Made by a program: the position numbers and the translations under genes. The notes under the pieces are model-generated. The model had not been told where the DNA came from and did not search any database. It saw only the letters and a program-made list of their open reading frames with translations. Positions 9,104 to 21,407 of a DNA stretch of 64,000 nucleotides are shown here, piece by piece (position 1 is the stretch's first letter; every line of letters begins with the position of its first letter). This DNA is from Stenotrophomonas chelatiphaga (lineage in GTDB: Bacteria > Pseudomonadota > Gammaproteobacteria > Xanthomonadales > Xanthomonadaceae), in assembly GCF_001431535.1 (NCBI RefSeq), contig NZ_LDJK01000007.1, positions 62,001-126,000 of the forward strand. The letters run 5' to 3'.

Positions 9104-10069
9104 ATGACGATCCTGCTCACCGGTGCTGCGGGATTCATCGGGGCCTACACGGCGCAGGCGCTGCTGCAGGCCGGCCAGGCGGTGGTCGGCCTGGACAACT
9201 TCAACGCCTATTACGATCCGCAGCTCAAGCGTGACCGCGTGGCCGCGCTGTGCCCGCAGCTGGATCTGCGCACCCTGGAGCTGACCGACCGCGACGGCCT
9301 GGCCGCGCTGTTCGACCAGGTGCAGCCGCGCGCGGTGATCCACCTGGCGGCGCAGGCCGGCGTGCGTTATTCGCTGGAAAATCCGCAGGCCTACGTCGAC
9401 AGCAACCTCAGCGGCTTCGTCAACATGCTGGAGGCCTGCCGCCGTCATGGCGTGCAGCACCTGGTCTACGCCAGCAGCAGTTCGGTGTATGGCGATTCGG
9501 CGATCCCGCCGTTTTCCGAAGACCAGCGCGTGGACCAGCCGCGCTCGCTGTATGCCGCCACCAAGGCCGCCAACGAACTGATGGCCTACAGCTACGCCCA
9601 GCTGTACGGCCTGCGGGCGACCGGGCTGCGCTTCTTCACCGTGTACGGTCCTTGGGGGCGACCGGACATGGCGCCGCTGCTGTTCGCGCGTGCGGTGCTG
9701 GCCGGGCGGCCGATCGAGGTGTTCAACGAAGGGCGGATGCAGCGGGATTTCACACATGTTTCCGACATCGTGGCCGGCATCCTTGGCGCGCTCTCCCATC
9801 CCAGCGCTGAGCCGGTGCCGCACCATGTGTTCAACCTGGGCAACCATACCCCGGTGGAGCTGGAGCGGTTCATCGACGTCATCGAGCGTGCTGCCGGTCG
9901 TGCTGCCTGCAAGGTCTACAAGCCGATGCAGGCCGGCGACATGGTGCGCACGATGGCCGATACCCGTCGCGCCCATGACGCTTTCGGCTACTCGCCGTCG
10001 CTGTCGATCGAACAGGGCCTGCCGCCGGTGGTGGCATGGTGCCGGGCGTATTTCGGCGAGCGCGCCTGA
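9104..10069 (+). CDS. NAD-dependent nucleotide-sugar epimerase (UDP-glucuronate 4-epimerase-like)
   Basis: A 321-residue extended SDR protein with TGAAGFIGAYT (Rossmann loop, residues 6-16), YASSSSVYGD, the catalytic YAATK and RFFTVYGPWGRPDMAP. The last motif is typical of UDP-glucuronate/UDP-galacturonate 4-epimerases. It starts eight bases after parB and is followed by a GT2 glycosyltransferase and a LAB_N membrane protein. This suggests a role in modifying an envelope polysaccharide or lipid A. Substrate specificity cannot be fixed from motifs alone. Confidence 0.8.
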   Translation: MTILLTGAAGFIGAYTAQALLQAGQAVVGLDNFNAYYDPQLKRDRVAALCPQLDLRTLELTDRDGLAALFDQVQPRAVIHLAAQAGVRYSLENPQAYVDSNLSGFVNMLEACRRHGVQHLVYASSSSVYGDSAIPPFSEDQRVDQPRSLYAATKAANELMAYSYAQLYGLRATGLRFFTVYGPWGRPDMAPLLFARAVLAGRPIEVFNEGRMQRDFTHVSDIVAGILGALSHPSAEPVPHHVFNLGNHTPVELERFIDVIERAAGRAACKVYKPMQAGDMVRTMADTRRAHDAFGYSPSLSIEQGLPPVVAWCRAYFGERA

Positions 10070-10160
10070 AAGCGGCGCATCTGGGCAACCAGGTTCATCT
10101 TCGGATAACCTCGGCTGCGGAGAATGCGCGCTGTTTGTCCCTCCCTTCGCCGAGTTCCCG

Positions 10161-10883
10161 ATGAGTCATCCTGAGCTTTCCGTCGTCGTCCCGGTGTTCA
10201 ACGAGCGTGACAACGTCGCCGCGCTGGTGGCTGAAATCACCGCGGCATTGCGCGGACGCACCGCCTTCGAGATCGTCTACGTCGACGACCACTCCCGCGA
10301 CGACACCCTGGCCGTGCTGCAGGGCCTGAAGGCCACCACGCCGGAGCTGCGCGTGCTGCACCATGTCAGCCAGAGCGGGCAGAGCACGGCGGTCCGCACC
10401 GGGGTCAAGCAGGCGCGCGGTGCCTGGATCGCCACGCTGGACGGCGATGGCCAGAACGATCCTGCCGACATTCCGAAACTGCTCCAGGCCCGCGCCGCCG
10501 CCGATGCCCGGGTCAAGCTGTTCGCCGGCTGGCGGGTCAACCGCAAGGACAGCGGCAGCAAACGCTGGGCCAGCCGCTGGGCCAATGCGATCCGCGCGCG
10601 CGTGCTGCAGGATGCCACCCCCGATACCGGCTGTGGCATCAAGCTGTTCGAACGCGAGGCGTTCCTGGACCTGCCCTACTTCGACCACATGCACCGTTAC
10701 CTGCCGGCACTGATGCAGCGTGCCGGCTGGAGCACGCAGAGCGTGCCGGTCAACCACCGCCCGCGCACCGCGGGGGTATCCAAGTACAACAACCTGCAGC
10801 GCGGGCTGGTCGGACTGCGCGATCTGCGCGGGGTGGCGTGGCTGATCACACGCAGCCGCCGTACCGCCGTGGAAGAGCGCTGA
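10161..10883 (+). CDS. GT2 glycosyltransferase, dolichol-phosphate mannosyltransferase-like
   Basis: A 240-residue GT-A glycosyltransferase. The start MSHPELSVVVPVFNERDN is chosen at 10161 because upstream codons in the same frame run through the preceding epimerase gene. The DxD-like block is ATLDGDGQNDPADIP (near residue 95). There is no C-terminal membrane segment of the GtrB type. Such enzymes charge undecaprenyl phosphate with a sugar for later transfer to lipid A or polysaccharide. The stop overlaps the start of the LAB_N gene (TGATG), so the two probably work together. Confidence 0.82.
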   Translation: MSHPELSVVVPVFNERDNVAALVAEITAALRGRTAFEIVYVDDHSRDDTLAVLQGLKATTPELRVLHHVSQSGQSTAVRTGVKQARGAWIATLDGDGQNDPADIPKLLQARAAADARVKLFAGWRVNRKDSGSKRWASRWANAIRARVLQDATPDTGCGIKLFEREAFLDLPYFDHMHRYLPALMQRAGWSTQSVPVNHRPRTAGVSKYNNLQRGLVGLRDLRGVAWLITRSRRTAVEER

Positions 10884-11224
10884 TGGAGCTGTCCCTGCTC
10901 GACCAGCCGCTGACCTGGTTGTACTGGACCGGGCTGCACGTCACCGGCTGGAAGCTGATCGGCTACACCGGCGCGCTGATGTTCGGCGGCCGCTGGCTGG
11001 TGCAGTTCGTCGCCTCGCGGCGCGCCGGCAAGCCGGTGATCCCGCGGCTGTTCTGGTACATGAGCGTGGTCGGCAGCCTGATGACGCTGAGCTACTTCCT
11101 GTTTTCCGCGAAACAGGATTCGGTCGGCGTGCTGCAGAACCTGTTTCCGGCGTTCACCGCGCTGTACAGCCTGAAGCTGGATATCGCCCACCGCGGCTGG
11201 AAGCGCGACAAGGCCGTTCACTAG
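10883..11224 (+). CDS. LAB_N (lipid-A-disaccharide synthase N-terminal-like) membrane protein
   Basis: A 113-residue protein with three hydrophobic segments. The conserved pattern GGRWLVQFVASRRAGKPVIP, followed by FWYMSVVGSLMTLSYF, is typical of the LAB_N domain (PF07578 family, known from memory). LAB_N proteins occur alone or fused to LpxB and often sit beside polyprenyl-phosphate glycosyltransferases and ArnT-like enzymes. The start at 10883 overlaps the upstream stop. It is probably a partner in lipid-linked sugar transfer or flipping. Confidence 0.8.
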   Translation: MELSLLDQPLTWLYWTGLHVTGWKLIGYTGALMFGGRWLVQFVASRRAGKPVIPRLFWYMSVVGSLMTLSYFLFSAKQDSVGVLQNLFPAFTALYSLKLDIAHRGWKRDKAVH

Positions 11225-11308
11225 GCAGCGGGCAGGACGTTCGACCCATGTAGCAGGGCCGCATCGGTGCCATCATCGAAGGCCTGCCTCCCCGGGAATC
11301 TGTCGCTC

Positions 11309-13084
11309 GTGAAAACCCGCCTTGCCGTTGCCCTGCTGCTTGCCCTGTCTGCTCCCGCGCTTGTCCATGCGGCCCCGCCGGTTGCCACGGCGGCGCCGGC
11401 CAGCGTTGCCAATGAAAGCGCAGCCGACGCTGCCTTCCGCGCGATCTACGAAAAGGAATGGGCGTGGCGCCAGGCCGGTGGAGGCGAAGCCAGCGAGGAC
11501 GGTGACGCTCCGGAAAGCGCCGCGCGCATGCCCGATGTCGGCCCGGCCGCACAACAGGCACGGCTTGCGGTCTGGGACGGCGTGCTGAAGCAGCTGGATG
11601 GAGTGGATGCCAAGGCCCTGTCGGCGGTCAACCAGGTCAACCTAGCGATCTACCGCGACCAGGTGTTCAACCTGGCCGAGGAAGTGCGCCTGCGCAGCTA
11701 CGAGATGCCGTTCAATTCGGATTCCTCGTTCTGGTCCAACCTCTCCTTCATGGCCCGTCGCGAGATGAAGACCGCGCAGGACCATCGCAACTACATCGCG
11801 CGCCTCAACGACGTGCCGCGCTATTTCTCCCAGCAGACCGACAACATGCGGGCCGGCCTGGCCCGTGGCTTCAGCGTCCCGCGCGCGGTGCTGGATGGCC
11901 GCGAAGTAGCGATTTCCAACGTCGCCGACCTCACCGATCCGACCCAGTCGCCGCTGTACGCACCGTTCAAGAAGCTGCCTTCCAGCATTCCCGCCGCCGA
12001 GCAGGCGCAGCTGCAGGCGCAGGCCCGCGAGGCGATCGCCGGCAAGGTCATCCCGGCCTTCCAGCAGCTGCGCAGCTTCTTCCTGCAGGAGTACGTGCCC
12101 AAGGCACGCACCACGCTGGCCGCCGAGGCCATGCCCGACGGCAAGGCGTTCTACAGGCAGCAGATCCACGAATACACCACGCTGGACCTGAGCCCGGATG
12201 AGATCCACGCGATCGGCCTGGCCGAGGTGGCACGCATCCAGTCGGAAATGAACGCCATCATCAAGCAGGTGGGCTTCAAGGGCAGCTTCGGCGAGTTCCT
12301 GACCTTCCTGCGTACCGATCCGCAGTTCTATGCCAAGACCCCCGACGAGCTGCTGCATCGCGCGGCATGGATCTCCAAGCGCGTGGACGGGGTGATCGGC
12401 AGGTACATGACGCTGCCGCGCGCGCGCTTCACCATCGTGCCGGTGCCGCCGGACATCGCCCCGTTCTGGACCGCCGGCCGCGGCGGCATGGGCACCTACT
12501 GGCTCAACACCTACAACCTGCCTGCGCGCCCGTTGTACAACCTGCCGGCACTGACCCTGCACGAGTCCGATCCGGGCCATGCGCTGCAGGGTGCGCTGGC
12601 GGCCGAACAGGGCGAACTGCCGGAGTTCCGTCGCAACAGTTACATCTCCGCCTACGGCGAAGGCTGGGGCCTTTACTGCGAAAAGCTGGGCGTGGAGATG
12701 GGCATCTACGAAACCCCCTACGAAGACTTCGGCCGGCTGACCTACGAAATGTGGCGTGCGGCGCGGCTGGTGATCGATACCGGCGTGCACAGCAAGGGCT
12801 GGAGCCGCGACCAGGCGCTGGCCTACCTGCGCGACCACACCGCGCTGAGCGAGCACGAAGTGTCCACCGAAGTGGACCGCTACATCTCCTGGCCGGGCCA
12901 GGCGCTGAGCTACAAGCTGGGCGAGATCGCGATCGTGCGGCTGCGCGCGCAGGCGGAAAAGGAACTGGGTGACCAGTTCGACATCAAGGCCTTCCACGAC
13001 GCCGTGCTGCAGCAGGGCTCGGTGCCCTTGCCGGTGCTGGAAAAGCAGATCCAGGCATTCATCGTCGAACGGCGCAAAGGCTGA
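11309..13084 (+). CDS. Exported DUF885 family protein (putative metallopeptidase-like)
   Basis: A 591-residue protein. A GTG start at 11309 gives a clean signal peptide (VKTRLAVALLLALSAPALVHA); an earlier GTG at 11267 would add 14 residues before it. The mature part belongs to the DUF885 family. Its strongest motif is LHESDPGHALQ (near residue 420), a HExxxGH arrangement resembling a zincin metal site, with a downstream YGEGWGLYCEKL helix carrying a possible third ligand. Function is not established. Family members are often annotated as dipeptidyl or prolyl peptidases, which remains an inference here. Confidence 0.82.
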   Translation: MKTRLAVALLLALSAPALVHAAPPVATAAPASVANESAADAAFRAIYEKEWAWRQAGGGEASEDGDAPESAARMPDVGPAAQQARLAVWDGVLKQLDGVDAKALSAVNQVNLAIYRDQVFNLAEEVRLRSYEMPFNSDSSFWSNLSFMARREMKTAQDHRNYIARLNDVPRYFSQQTDNMRAGLARGFSVPRAVLDGREVAISNVADLTDPTQSPLYAPFKKLPSSIPAAEQAQLQAQAREAIAGKVIPAFQQLRSFFLQEYVPKARTTLAAEAMPDGKAFYRQQIHEYTTLDLSPDEIHAIGLAEVARIQSEMNAIIKQVGFKGSFGEFLTFLRTDPQFYAKTPDELLHRAAWISKRVDGVIGRYMTLPRARFTIVPVPPDIAPFWTAGRGGMGTYWLNTYNLPARPLYNLPALTLHESDPGHALQGALAAEQGELPEFRRNSYISAYGEGWGLYCEKLGVEMGIYETPYEDFGRLTYEMWRAARLVIDTGVHSKGWSRDQALAYLRDHTALSEHEVSTEVDRYISWPGQALSYKLGEIAIVRLRAQAEKELGDQFDIKAFHDAVLQQGSVPLPVLEKQIQAFIVERRKG

Positions 13085-13116
13085 TTACTGGTAGCGCGGA
13101 TCCTGCGTTGCGGCAG

Positions 13117-13140
13117 GCTTGTCTGAATGCACAGACAGGC
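13117..13140 (+). promoter_or_regulatory. Hairpin over the first start codon of the SH2-like gene
   Basis: GCTTGTCTG and CAGACAGGC can pair (nine pairs with one G-U), looping out AATGCA, which contains the first ATG at 13127. No T-run follows, so it is not a good terminator. It may lower use of this start or simply separate the genes; an alternative ATG lies at 13148. Confidence 0.35.
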
Positions 13141-13753
13141 CTCCCGCATGTTGCAACCGGTACATCACAGTCCGGTCGTTCCGGCCGCGTCGACAAGCCG
13201 CGGCGTTGCTGTCCGCTCCAATGCGGACAGCGCGTTGCGACCCCATGCGGTAACAAACGCGGCCGCTGATGCCAGCGTGATCCTGATGTGCGGCATGCCG
13301 TGTTACGGCGAGCATGCTCCGCCGGGCATCAGCAACGTACTGAGCGCCCCGGAACGCTTCGTCATCGAAGCCGATTATCGCCGGCACCGTGGTTACCTCA
13401 ACAACCCGGAGTATCTGTTCAATCTCGATGCCGGCAAGGTGCCGGCCCACGCCGCCTATCGGGTGCTGTGCACGCAGTTCCAACGGCCAGGCAGCTTCGC
13501 CATACGGCAGGCGGAGCAGGGTGCCTTCATGCTGGTGCATCGCTCGCAGCGGACGCCGCAGCTGGTGCGTACCGCGCTGGAGCACTCCGACAGGGGCTGG
13601 CATCTGCACGTCGCCGACACCGCGAACAGCGGCTGGAACGGCGTGCGCGGCAGGCACTTCGAGACGCTGGACGCCCTGAAGGGCGCCTTGCCGCCCGGCA
13701 TGCACGAGGTCGCCGGCGCCTCCCTGCATGATCTGGAGACCACCCATCTCTAG
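13127..13753 (+). CDS. Small orphan protein with an SH2-like sequence pattern
   Basis: A 208-residue protein with no family I can name. Residues 1-50 are Ser/Ala/Pro-rich and look disordered. From about residue 95 the order of elements resembles an SH2 domain. A helix (PAHAAYRVLCTQF) comes first, then PGSFAIRQ with Arg127 in the place of the phosphotyrosine-binding FLVR arginine. GAFMLVHRS follows as the next strand, then a loop and HFETLDALKGALP as the terminal helix. There is no signal peptide. The start may be ATG 13148 instead. It stands between a DUF885 gene and czcCBA and shares no obvious operon. The SH2 reading rests on pattern only. Confidence 0.55.
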   Translation: MHRQASRMLQPVHHSPVVPAASTSRGVAVRSNADSALRPHAVTNAAADASVILMCGMPCYGEHAPPGISNVLSAPERFVIEADYRRHRGYLNNPEYLFNLDAGKVPAHAAYRVLCTQFQRPGSFAIRQAEQGAFMLVHRSQRTPQLVRTALEHSDRGWHLHVADTANSGWNGVRGRHFETLDALKGALPPGMHEVAGASLHDLETTHL

Positions 13754-13814
13754 CATCGGCACGGCTTCGCACTGCGATTGTGTAACGCGCGCTGCGCTCG
13801 CTACCCTGCCGGTG

Positions 13815-14192
13815 ATGATCCGCTCGCTGCGCCACCGCCGGTTGTTCCTGCTCCGCCTGCTGATGCTGGTGGTGGTGGCGCTTGGCACGGCCGGGGGCGC
13901 GTTGGCGTCGGCGCTGGGTGACCTGCACGAACTGTCGCATGCCGATCATCCCGCGCTGCCCCATGGGGACGCAGAAGCCGAAACCGGCCATGACGACGAC
14001 GACACCAGCGCGCGCCTGCTGCATGCGCTGGTGCACTGCGGTCATTGCCATGGCCAGGGCGGCGTGCTGCCCTTCGCCCATGCAGGCTGGGAACTGATCG
14101 CCGCGCCGGCCCGGGCGACCCACGGCCCACTGGATGCCAGCTGGCGTCCCGCCCCGCAGGACAGCCCGCTGCGTCCCCCGATCCAGGCCTGA
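13815..14192 (+). CDS. Histidine-rich exported protein upstream of czcCBA
   Basis: A 125-residue protein with a hydrophobic N-terminal segment (LFLLRLLMLVVVALGTAGGALA) that could be a signal peptide or anchor. A His/Asp-rich stretch follows (about residues 40-80), with HELSHADH, GHDDDD and HCGHCHG, suited to binding divalent metal. It lies 59 bases before czcC in the same direction. A periplasmic metal-binding or sensing accessory to the efflux pump is a reasonable inference; no enzyme motif is present. The start is ATG 13815 or GTG 13812. Confidence 0.7.
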   Translation: MIRSLRHRRLFLLRLLMLVVVALGTAGGALASALGDLHELSHADHPALPHGDAEAETGHDDDDTSARLLHALVHCGHCHGQGGVLPFAHAGWELIAAPARATHGPLDASWRPAPQDSPLRPPIQA

Positions 14193-14251
14193 TCCGCGAT
14201 CCGCCGCTGGCGGAGCAACCGATCCTGTCCTGAGATTGCTGGAGAAACCCC

Positions 14252-15531
14252 ATGTTCAAACGCCTGGCCGCGCTTGCGGTCCTGGTGCTGTCGCCATGCG
14301 CCAACGCGCAGGTGACGTTGCCCGCTGCCCCGTTGACGCTCGATGCGGCGGTCGACCGTGTTGCACGCACGCATCCCGACCTGCGCCTGCTGCCGTTGCA
14401 GCAGCAGGCCGCCCGCGCCCGCTTCGACGCTGCCGGCCTGGCACCGCCGCTGGTGTTCGGCGTGGACCTTGAAAACGCACTCGGCAGTGGCGACAGCCGC
14501 GGCGTCGACGCGCTGGAGACCACCGTGTCGCTGGCCGGTGTACTGGAAAGGGGCGGCAAGCTGGATGCCCGCCGCGCCGTCGCCCAGGCCAACCTTGATG
14601 CGCTGGCGCCGCAGCGCGAGATCATCCGCCTGGACATGATGGCCGAGGTAGCGCGTCGCTACCTGGCGATCACCCTCGCTGCCGCTCGCCAGCGCATCGC
14701 ACTGGATGACATCGAACAGCGTCGCCGCGCGGTGCAGGCGGCGCAGCTGCGGCTCACCGCCGGCGCCTCGCCGGCGTCCACGTTGATGACCGCGCAGGCG
14801 GCGCTGGCCCAGGCCGAGCTGGACAGGGACCGTGCCCTGCAGGAGGGCAGCGCGGCGCGGCTGTCGTTGGCTGCGCTGTGGAACGCACGCGAGGTCGACT
14901 TCGACGTGGCCACTGGGGATCCGCTGCAGCTGCCTGCCCTGCAGGACTTCAGCCAGCTGGCCGACCTGCTCGAACGGACGCCGGAGCTGGCGCTGATCGC
15001 TGGCGAACAGCGCATGCGCCAGGCCCAGCTGCAGCTGGCCGGCAGCCAGCAGCGCGGTGATGTGTCCTGGCAGTTCGGCGTGCGCAACGACCGCGCCAGT
15101 CGCGATTCGTCGCTGGTGGGCAGCTTCAGCGTGCCGCTGGGCAACGCCCGGCGCGCGGATCCGGAGCTCCGTGCCGCTCGCAGCGAACTGGAAATGAGCG
15201 GCGTGGAGCGGCAGGGCCGCGCGCTGCAGCTGCACGCCACCCTGGCCGAAGCACACGGGCGTTACAGCACCGCCCGGCTGGAGGTCACCCGCATGGACCG
15301 CGACGTGCTGCCGCAGCTGCGTCGTGCCGAAAAAGCCGCCGAAACCGCGTGGCGTGCCGGTGCCATCAGTTACCTGGAATGGGCCCAGCTGCAGGCGATG
15401 CGGACCGAGGCCCGGCAGCGACAGCTGGATGCCGCGCTGTCCGCGCAGCTCGCCCTGATTGAACTCCAGCGGCTGACCGGTCAGCCGCTGGTCGCAACCG
15501 TCACCTCCACCGCCACCGAAGGAACCGCACC

Positions 15532-15535
<4 letters not shown>
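14252..15535 (+). CDS. czcC: CzcC-like outer-membrane efflux channel (TolC family)
   Basis: A 427-residue protein with signal peptide MFKRLAALAVLVLSPCANA. The body is long helices rich in Ala, Arg, Gln and Leu, typical of outer-membrane factors, and LDAAVDRVARTHPDL is the usual first conserved block. It forms the outer-membrane channel of a heavy-metal RND pump. GGAG precedes the ATG. The stop overlaps the czcB start (ATGA at 15532). Confidence 0.88.
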
Positions 15536-19699
<4,164 letters not shown>

Positions 19700-19710
19700 A
19701 GGAAGGCCAA

Positions 19711-19867
19711 GTGGGTGACGCCCCGCTCCGGTGGGTGACGACCTCCTCTGGTGGGTGACGACCGTTGGTCGTCACTGCTTCTGACACCGGACAGCGTGAC
19801 GACCAACGGTCGTCACCCACCGGAGAGGGTCATCCCCCCACCCGGTAGTGACGGCCGCTGGCCGTCA
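19711..19867. repeat. REP half-repeat array after czcA
   Basis: GTGGGTGACG occurs at 19711, 19731 and 19751, spaced exactly 20 bases. Only the third copy is followed by its complementary arm (ACCGTTGGTCGTCAC). An inverted full copy lies at 19796-19820 (GTGACGACCAACGGTCGTCACCCAC). A GTAG-headed SMAG palindrome (GTAGTGACGGCCGCTGGCCGTCA) is at 19845-19867. The array fills the gap between convergent czcA and ridA. Confidence 0.82.
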
Positions 19868-19873
19868 ACGCCG

Positions 19874-20263
19874 CTACGCCGGCAGCTTCGCGATCACCTT
19901 GATCTCGAACTGGAATCCGTACAGCCAGGTCACGCCGATCCCGGTCAGGGTGGGATGCGGCGCCTCACCCCAGTACTCCGGCACGATCGCCCAGGCCTTT
20001 TCGAAATTCTTCTCCGGGTCGACGATGAACACCGTTACGTCGACCACGTCGTCGAAGCTGCAGCCGGCCGCCGCCAGCACCGCGTTGAGGTTGTCGAAGG
20101 CGCGGCGGACCTGGGCTTCCAGCTCGGGCTCGGGCGAGCCGTCTTCGCGGCTGCCGACCTGCCCGGACACGAACAGGAAGCCGTTGGCACGCACCGCCGG
20201 CGAATAGCGATTGCGTTCGTACAGGGCCTGGCGGCCAGCGGGAAACACGACATCACGGGTCAT
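19874..20263 (-). CDS. RidA family protein (enamine/imine deaminase-like)
   Basis: A 129-residue YjgF/YER057c/UK114-fold protein. RYSPAVRANGFLFVSGQVG near the N-terminus and VVDVTVFIVDPEKNFEKAW in the middle are typical blocks. The C-terminal part (HPTLTGIGVTWLYGFQFEIKVIA) has GIGVTWL where classical RidA has an R-containing VAxLP motif, so it may belong to another Rid subgroup. GGAG lies before the ATG. It is divergent from a lysR gene 128 bases away, which may regulate it. Confidence 0.85.
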   Translation of the reverse strand: MTRDVVFPAGRQALYERNRYSPAVRANGFLFVSGQVGSREDGSPEPELEAQVRRAFDNLNAVLAAAGCSFDDVVDVTVFIVDPEKNFEKAWAIVPEYWGEAPHPTLTGIGVTWLYGFQFEIKVIAKLPA

Positions 20264-20360
20264 GGGATTGCTCCATCAGGGCCGCGGCAGGCCGCCGCAG
20301 CACGGGGTTACATGCTGGACCGCCTGCTCTGCTGGATAAACCGACAGAAGCCGCCTAGAT

Positions 20361-20380
20361 TGTTCGGCAAATCCGACAGA
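20361..20380. promoter_or_regulatory. Possible LysR operator between ridA-like gene and lysR gene
   Basis: TGTTCGGCAAATCCGACAGA contains an interrupted palindrome (TCGG-N5-CCGA), the T-N11-A style used by LysR regulators. An extra CCGACA half-site lies at 20341-20346. The site is only 12-30 bases before the regulator's ATG, so autoregulation is plausible. It is a visual match only. Confidence 0.35.
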
Positions 20381-20391
20381 TCAGGCCCTGC

Positions 20392-21288
20392 ATGGACCGT
20401 TTCGACGCAATGCGCGCCTTCGTCCGGGTAGTGGAAACCGGCAGCTTCACCAAGGCGGCGCAGACCCTGCAGCTGGGCCGTACCCGGGTGACCGAGCGGG
20501 TCCAGCAGCTGGAGGCCCACCTGCGCGTGCGCCTGCTCAACCGCACGACCCGGCAGGTCAACCTGACCGCAGAAGGCGAGCTCTACTATCCCCGGGCGGT
20601 GTATTTGCTCGCCGAACTGGACGCGGCCGAAGCCAGTCTCTCCACCGCCACCGACGCCCCGCGCGGGCGCCTGCGCATCGATGTGCCCAGCCCGTTCGCC
20701 CGCCTGCTGCTGGTGCCGGCGCTGCCGGACTTCCACGCGCGCTATCCGGACATCGAACTGCAGATCGGGGTCAGCGACCGCGAGGTCGACCTGATCGGTG
20801 ACAACGTCGACTGCGTGATCCGCGGCGGTGAGCCGATCGAGCAGTCGCTGGTGGCGCGGCATATCGGTGATCTCCGCTTCGGCATCCATGCCAGCGCCGG
20901 CTACCTGGAACGCCATGGCGTGCCCGCCCATCCCCGCGAACTGGAAGGGCCGGACCACCTGACCGTCGGCTTCCTGCGACCCCGAACCGGACGCACGCGC
21001 CGCTTCGTGATGCAGCGGGGCGAGGAACAGATCGACGTACGCGGGCGCCACGTCATCGCCATCGACGACGGCGATGCCTATCTCGCCGCCGGCCTGGCCG
21101 GCCTGGGCATCATCTGCGTGCCGGAGTACATGGCGGCCGCGCCGGCCGCGCGCGGCGAACTGGTGCAGCTGTTCGACGACTGGCGGATCGAATCCATGCC
21201 GATGCACGTGATGTTCCCGCCCACCCGGCATGTGAGCCAGCGCCTGCGGGTGTTCATCGACTGGGTGACCGCGCTGATGCAGGCATGA
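20392..21288 (+). CDS. LysR-family transcriptional regulator
   Basis: A 298-residue LTTR. The N-terminal winged helix (MDRFDAMRAFVRVVETGSFTKAAQTLQLGRTRVTERVQQLE) is standard apart from TRVTERV in the recognition helix. The effector domain begins near residue 90 (GRLRIDVPSPFARLLLVPAL). It is close to the subgroup that regulates divergent oxidoreductase or detoxification genes. The RidA-like gene is divergent and the most likely target. The inducer is unknown. Confidence 0.9.
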   Translation: MDRFDAMRAFVRVVETGSFTKAAQTLQLGRTRVTERVQQLEAHLRVRLLNRTTRQVNLTAEGELYYPRAVYLLAELDAAEASLSTATDAPRGRLRIDVPSPFARLLLVPALPDFHARYPDIELQIGVSDREVDLIGDNVDCVIRGGEPIEQSLVARHIGDLRFGIHASAGYLERHGVPAHPRELEGPDHLTVGFLRPRTGRTRRFVMQRGEEQIDVRGRHVIAIDDGDAYLAAGLAGLGIICVPEYMAAAPAARGELVQLFDDWRIESMPMHVMFPPTRHVSQRLRVFIDWVTALMQA

Positions 21289-21407
21289 ACCGACCGCGCT
21301 GCCTCTGGTGGGTGCATGCCGGTGCCGCCTAGGCTGCAGGCACGGCGCGCCTGCCAGTCATGCGCGCCGTGCAGATCGCCCGGCCGGGCGTCCACAGGGC
21401 TGCCAGC

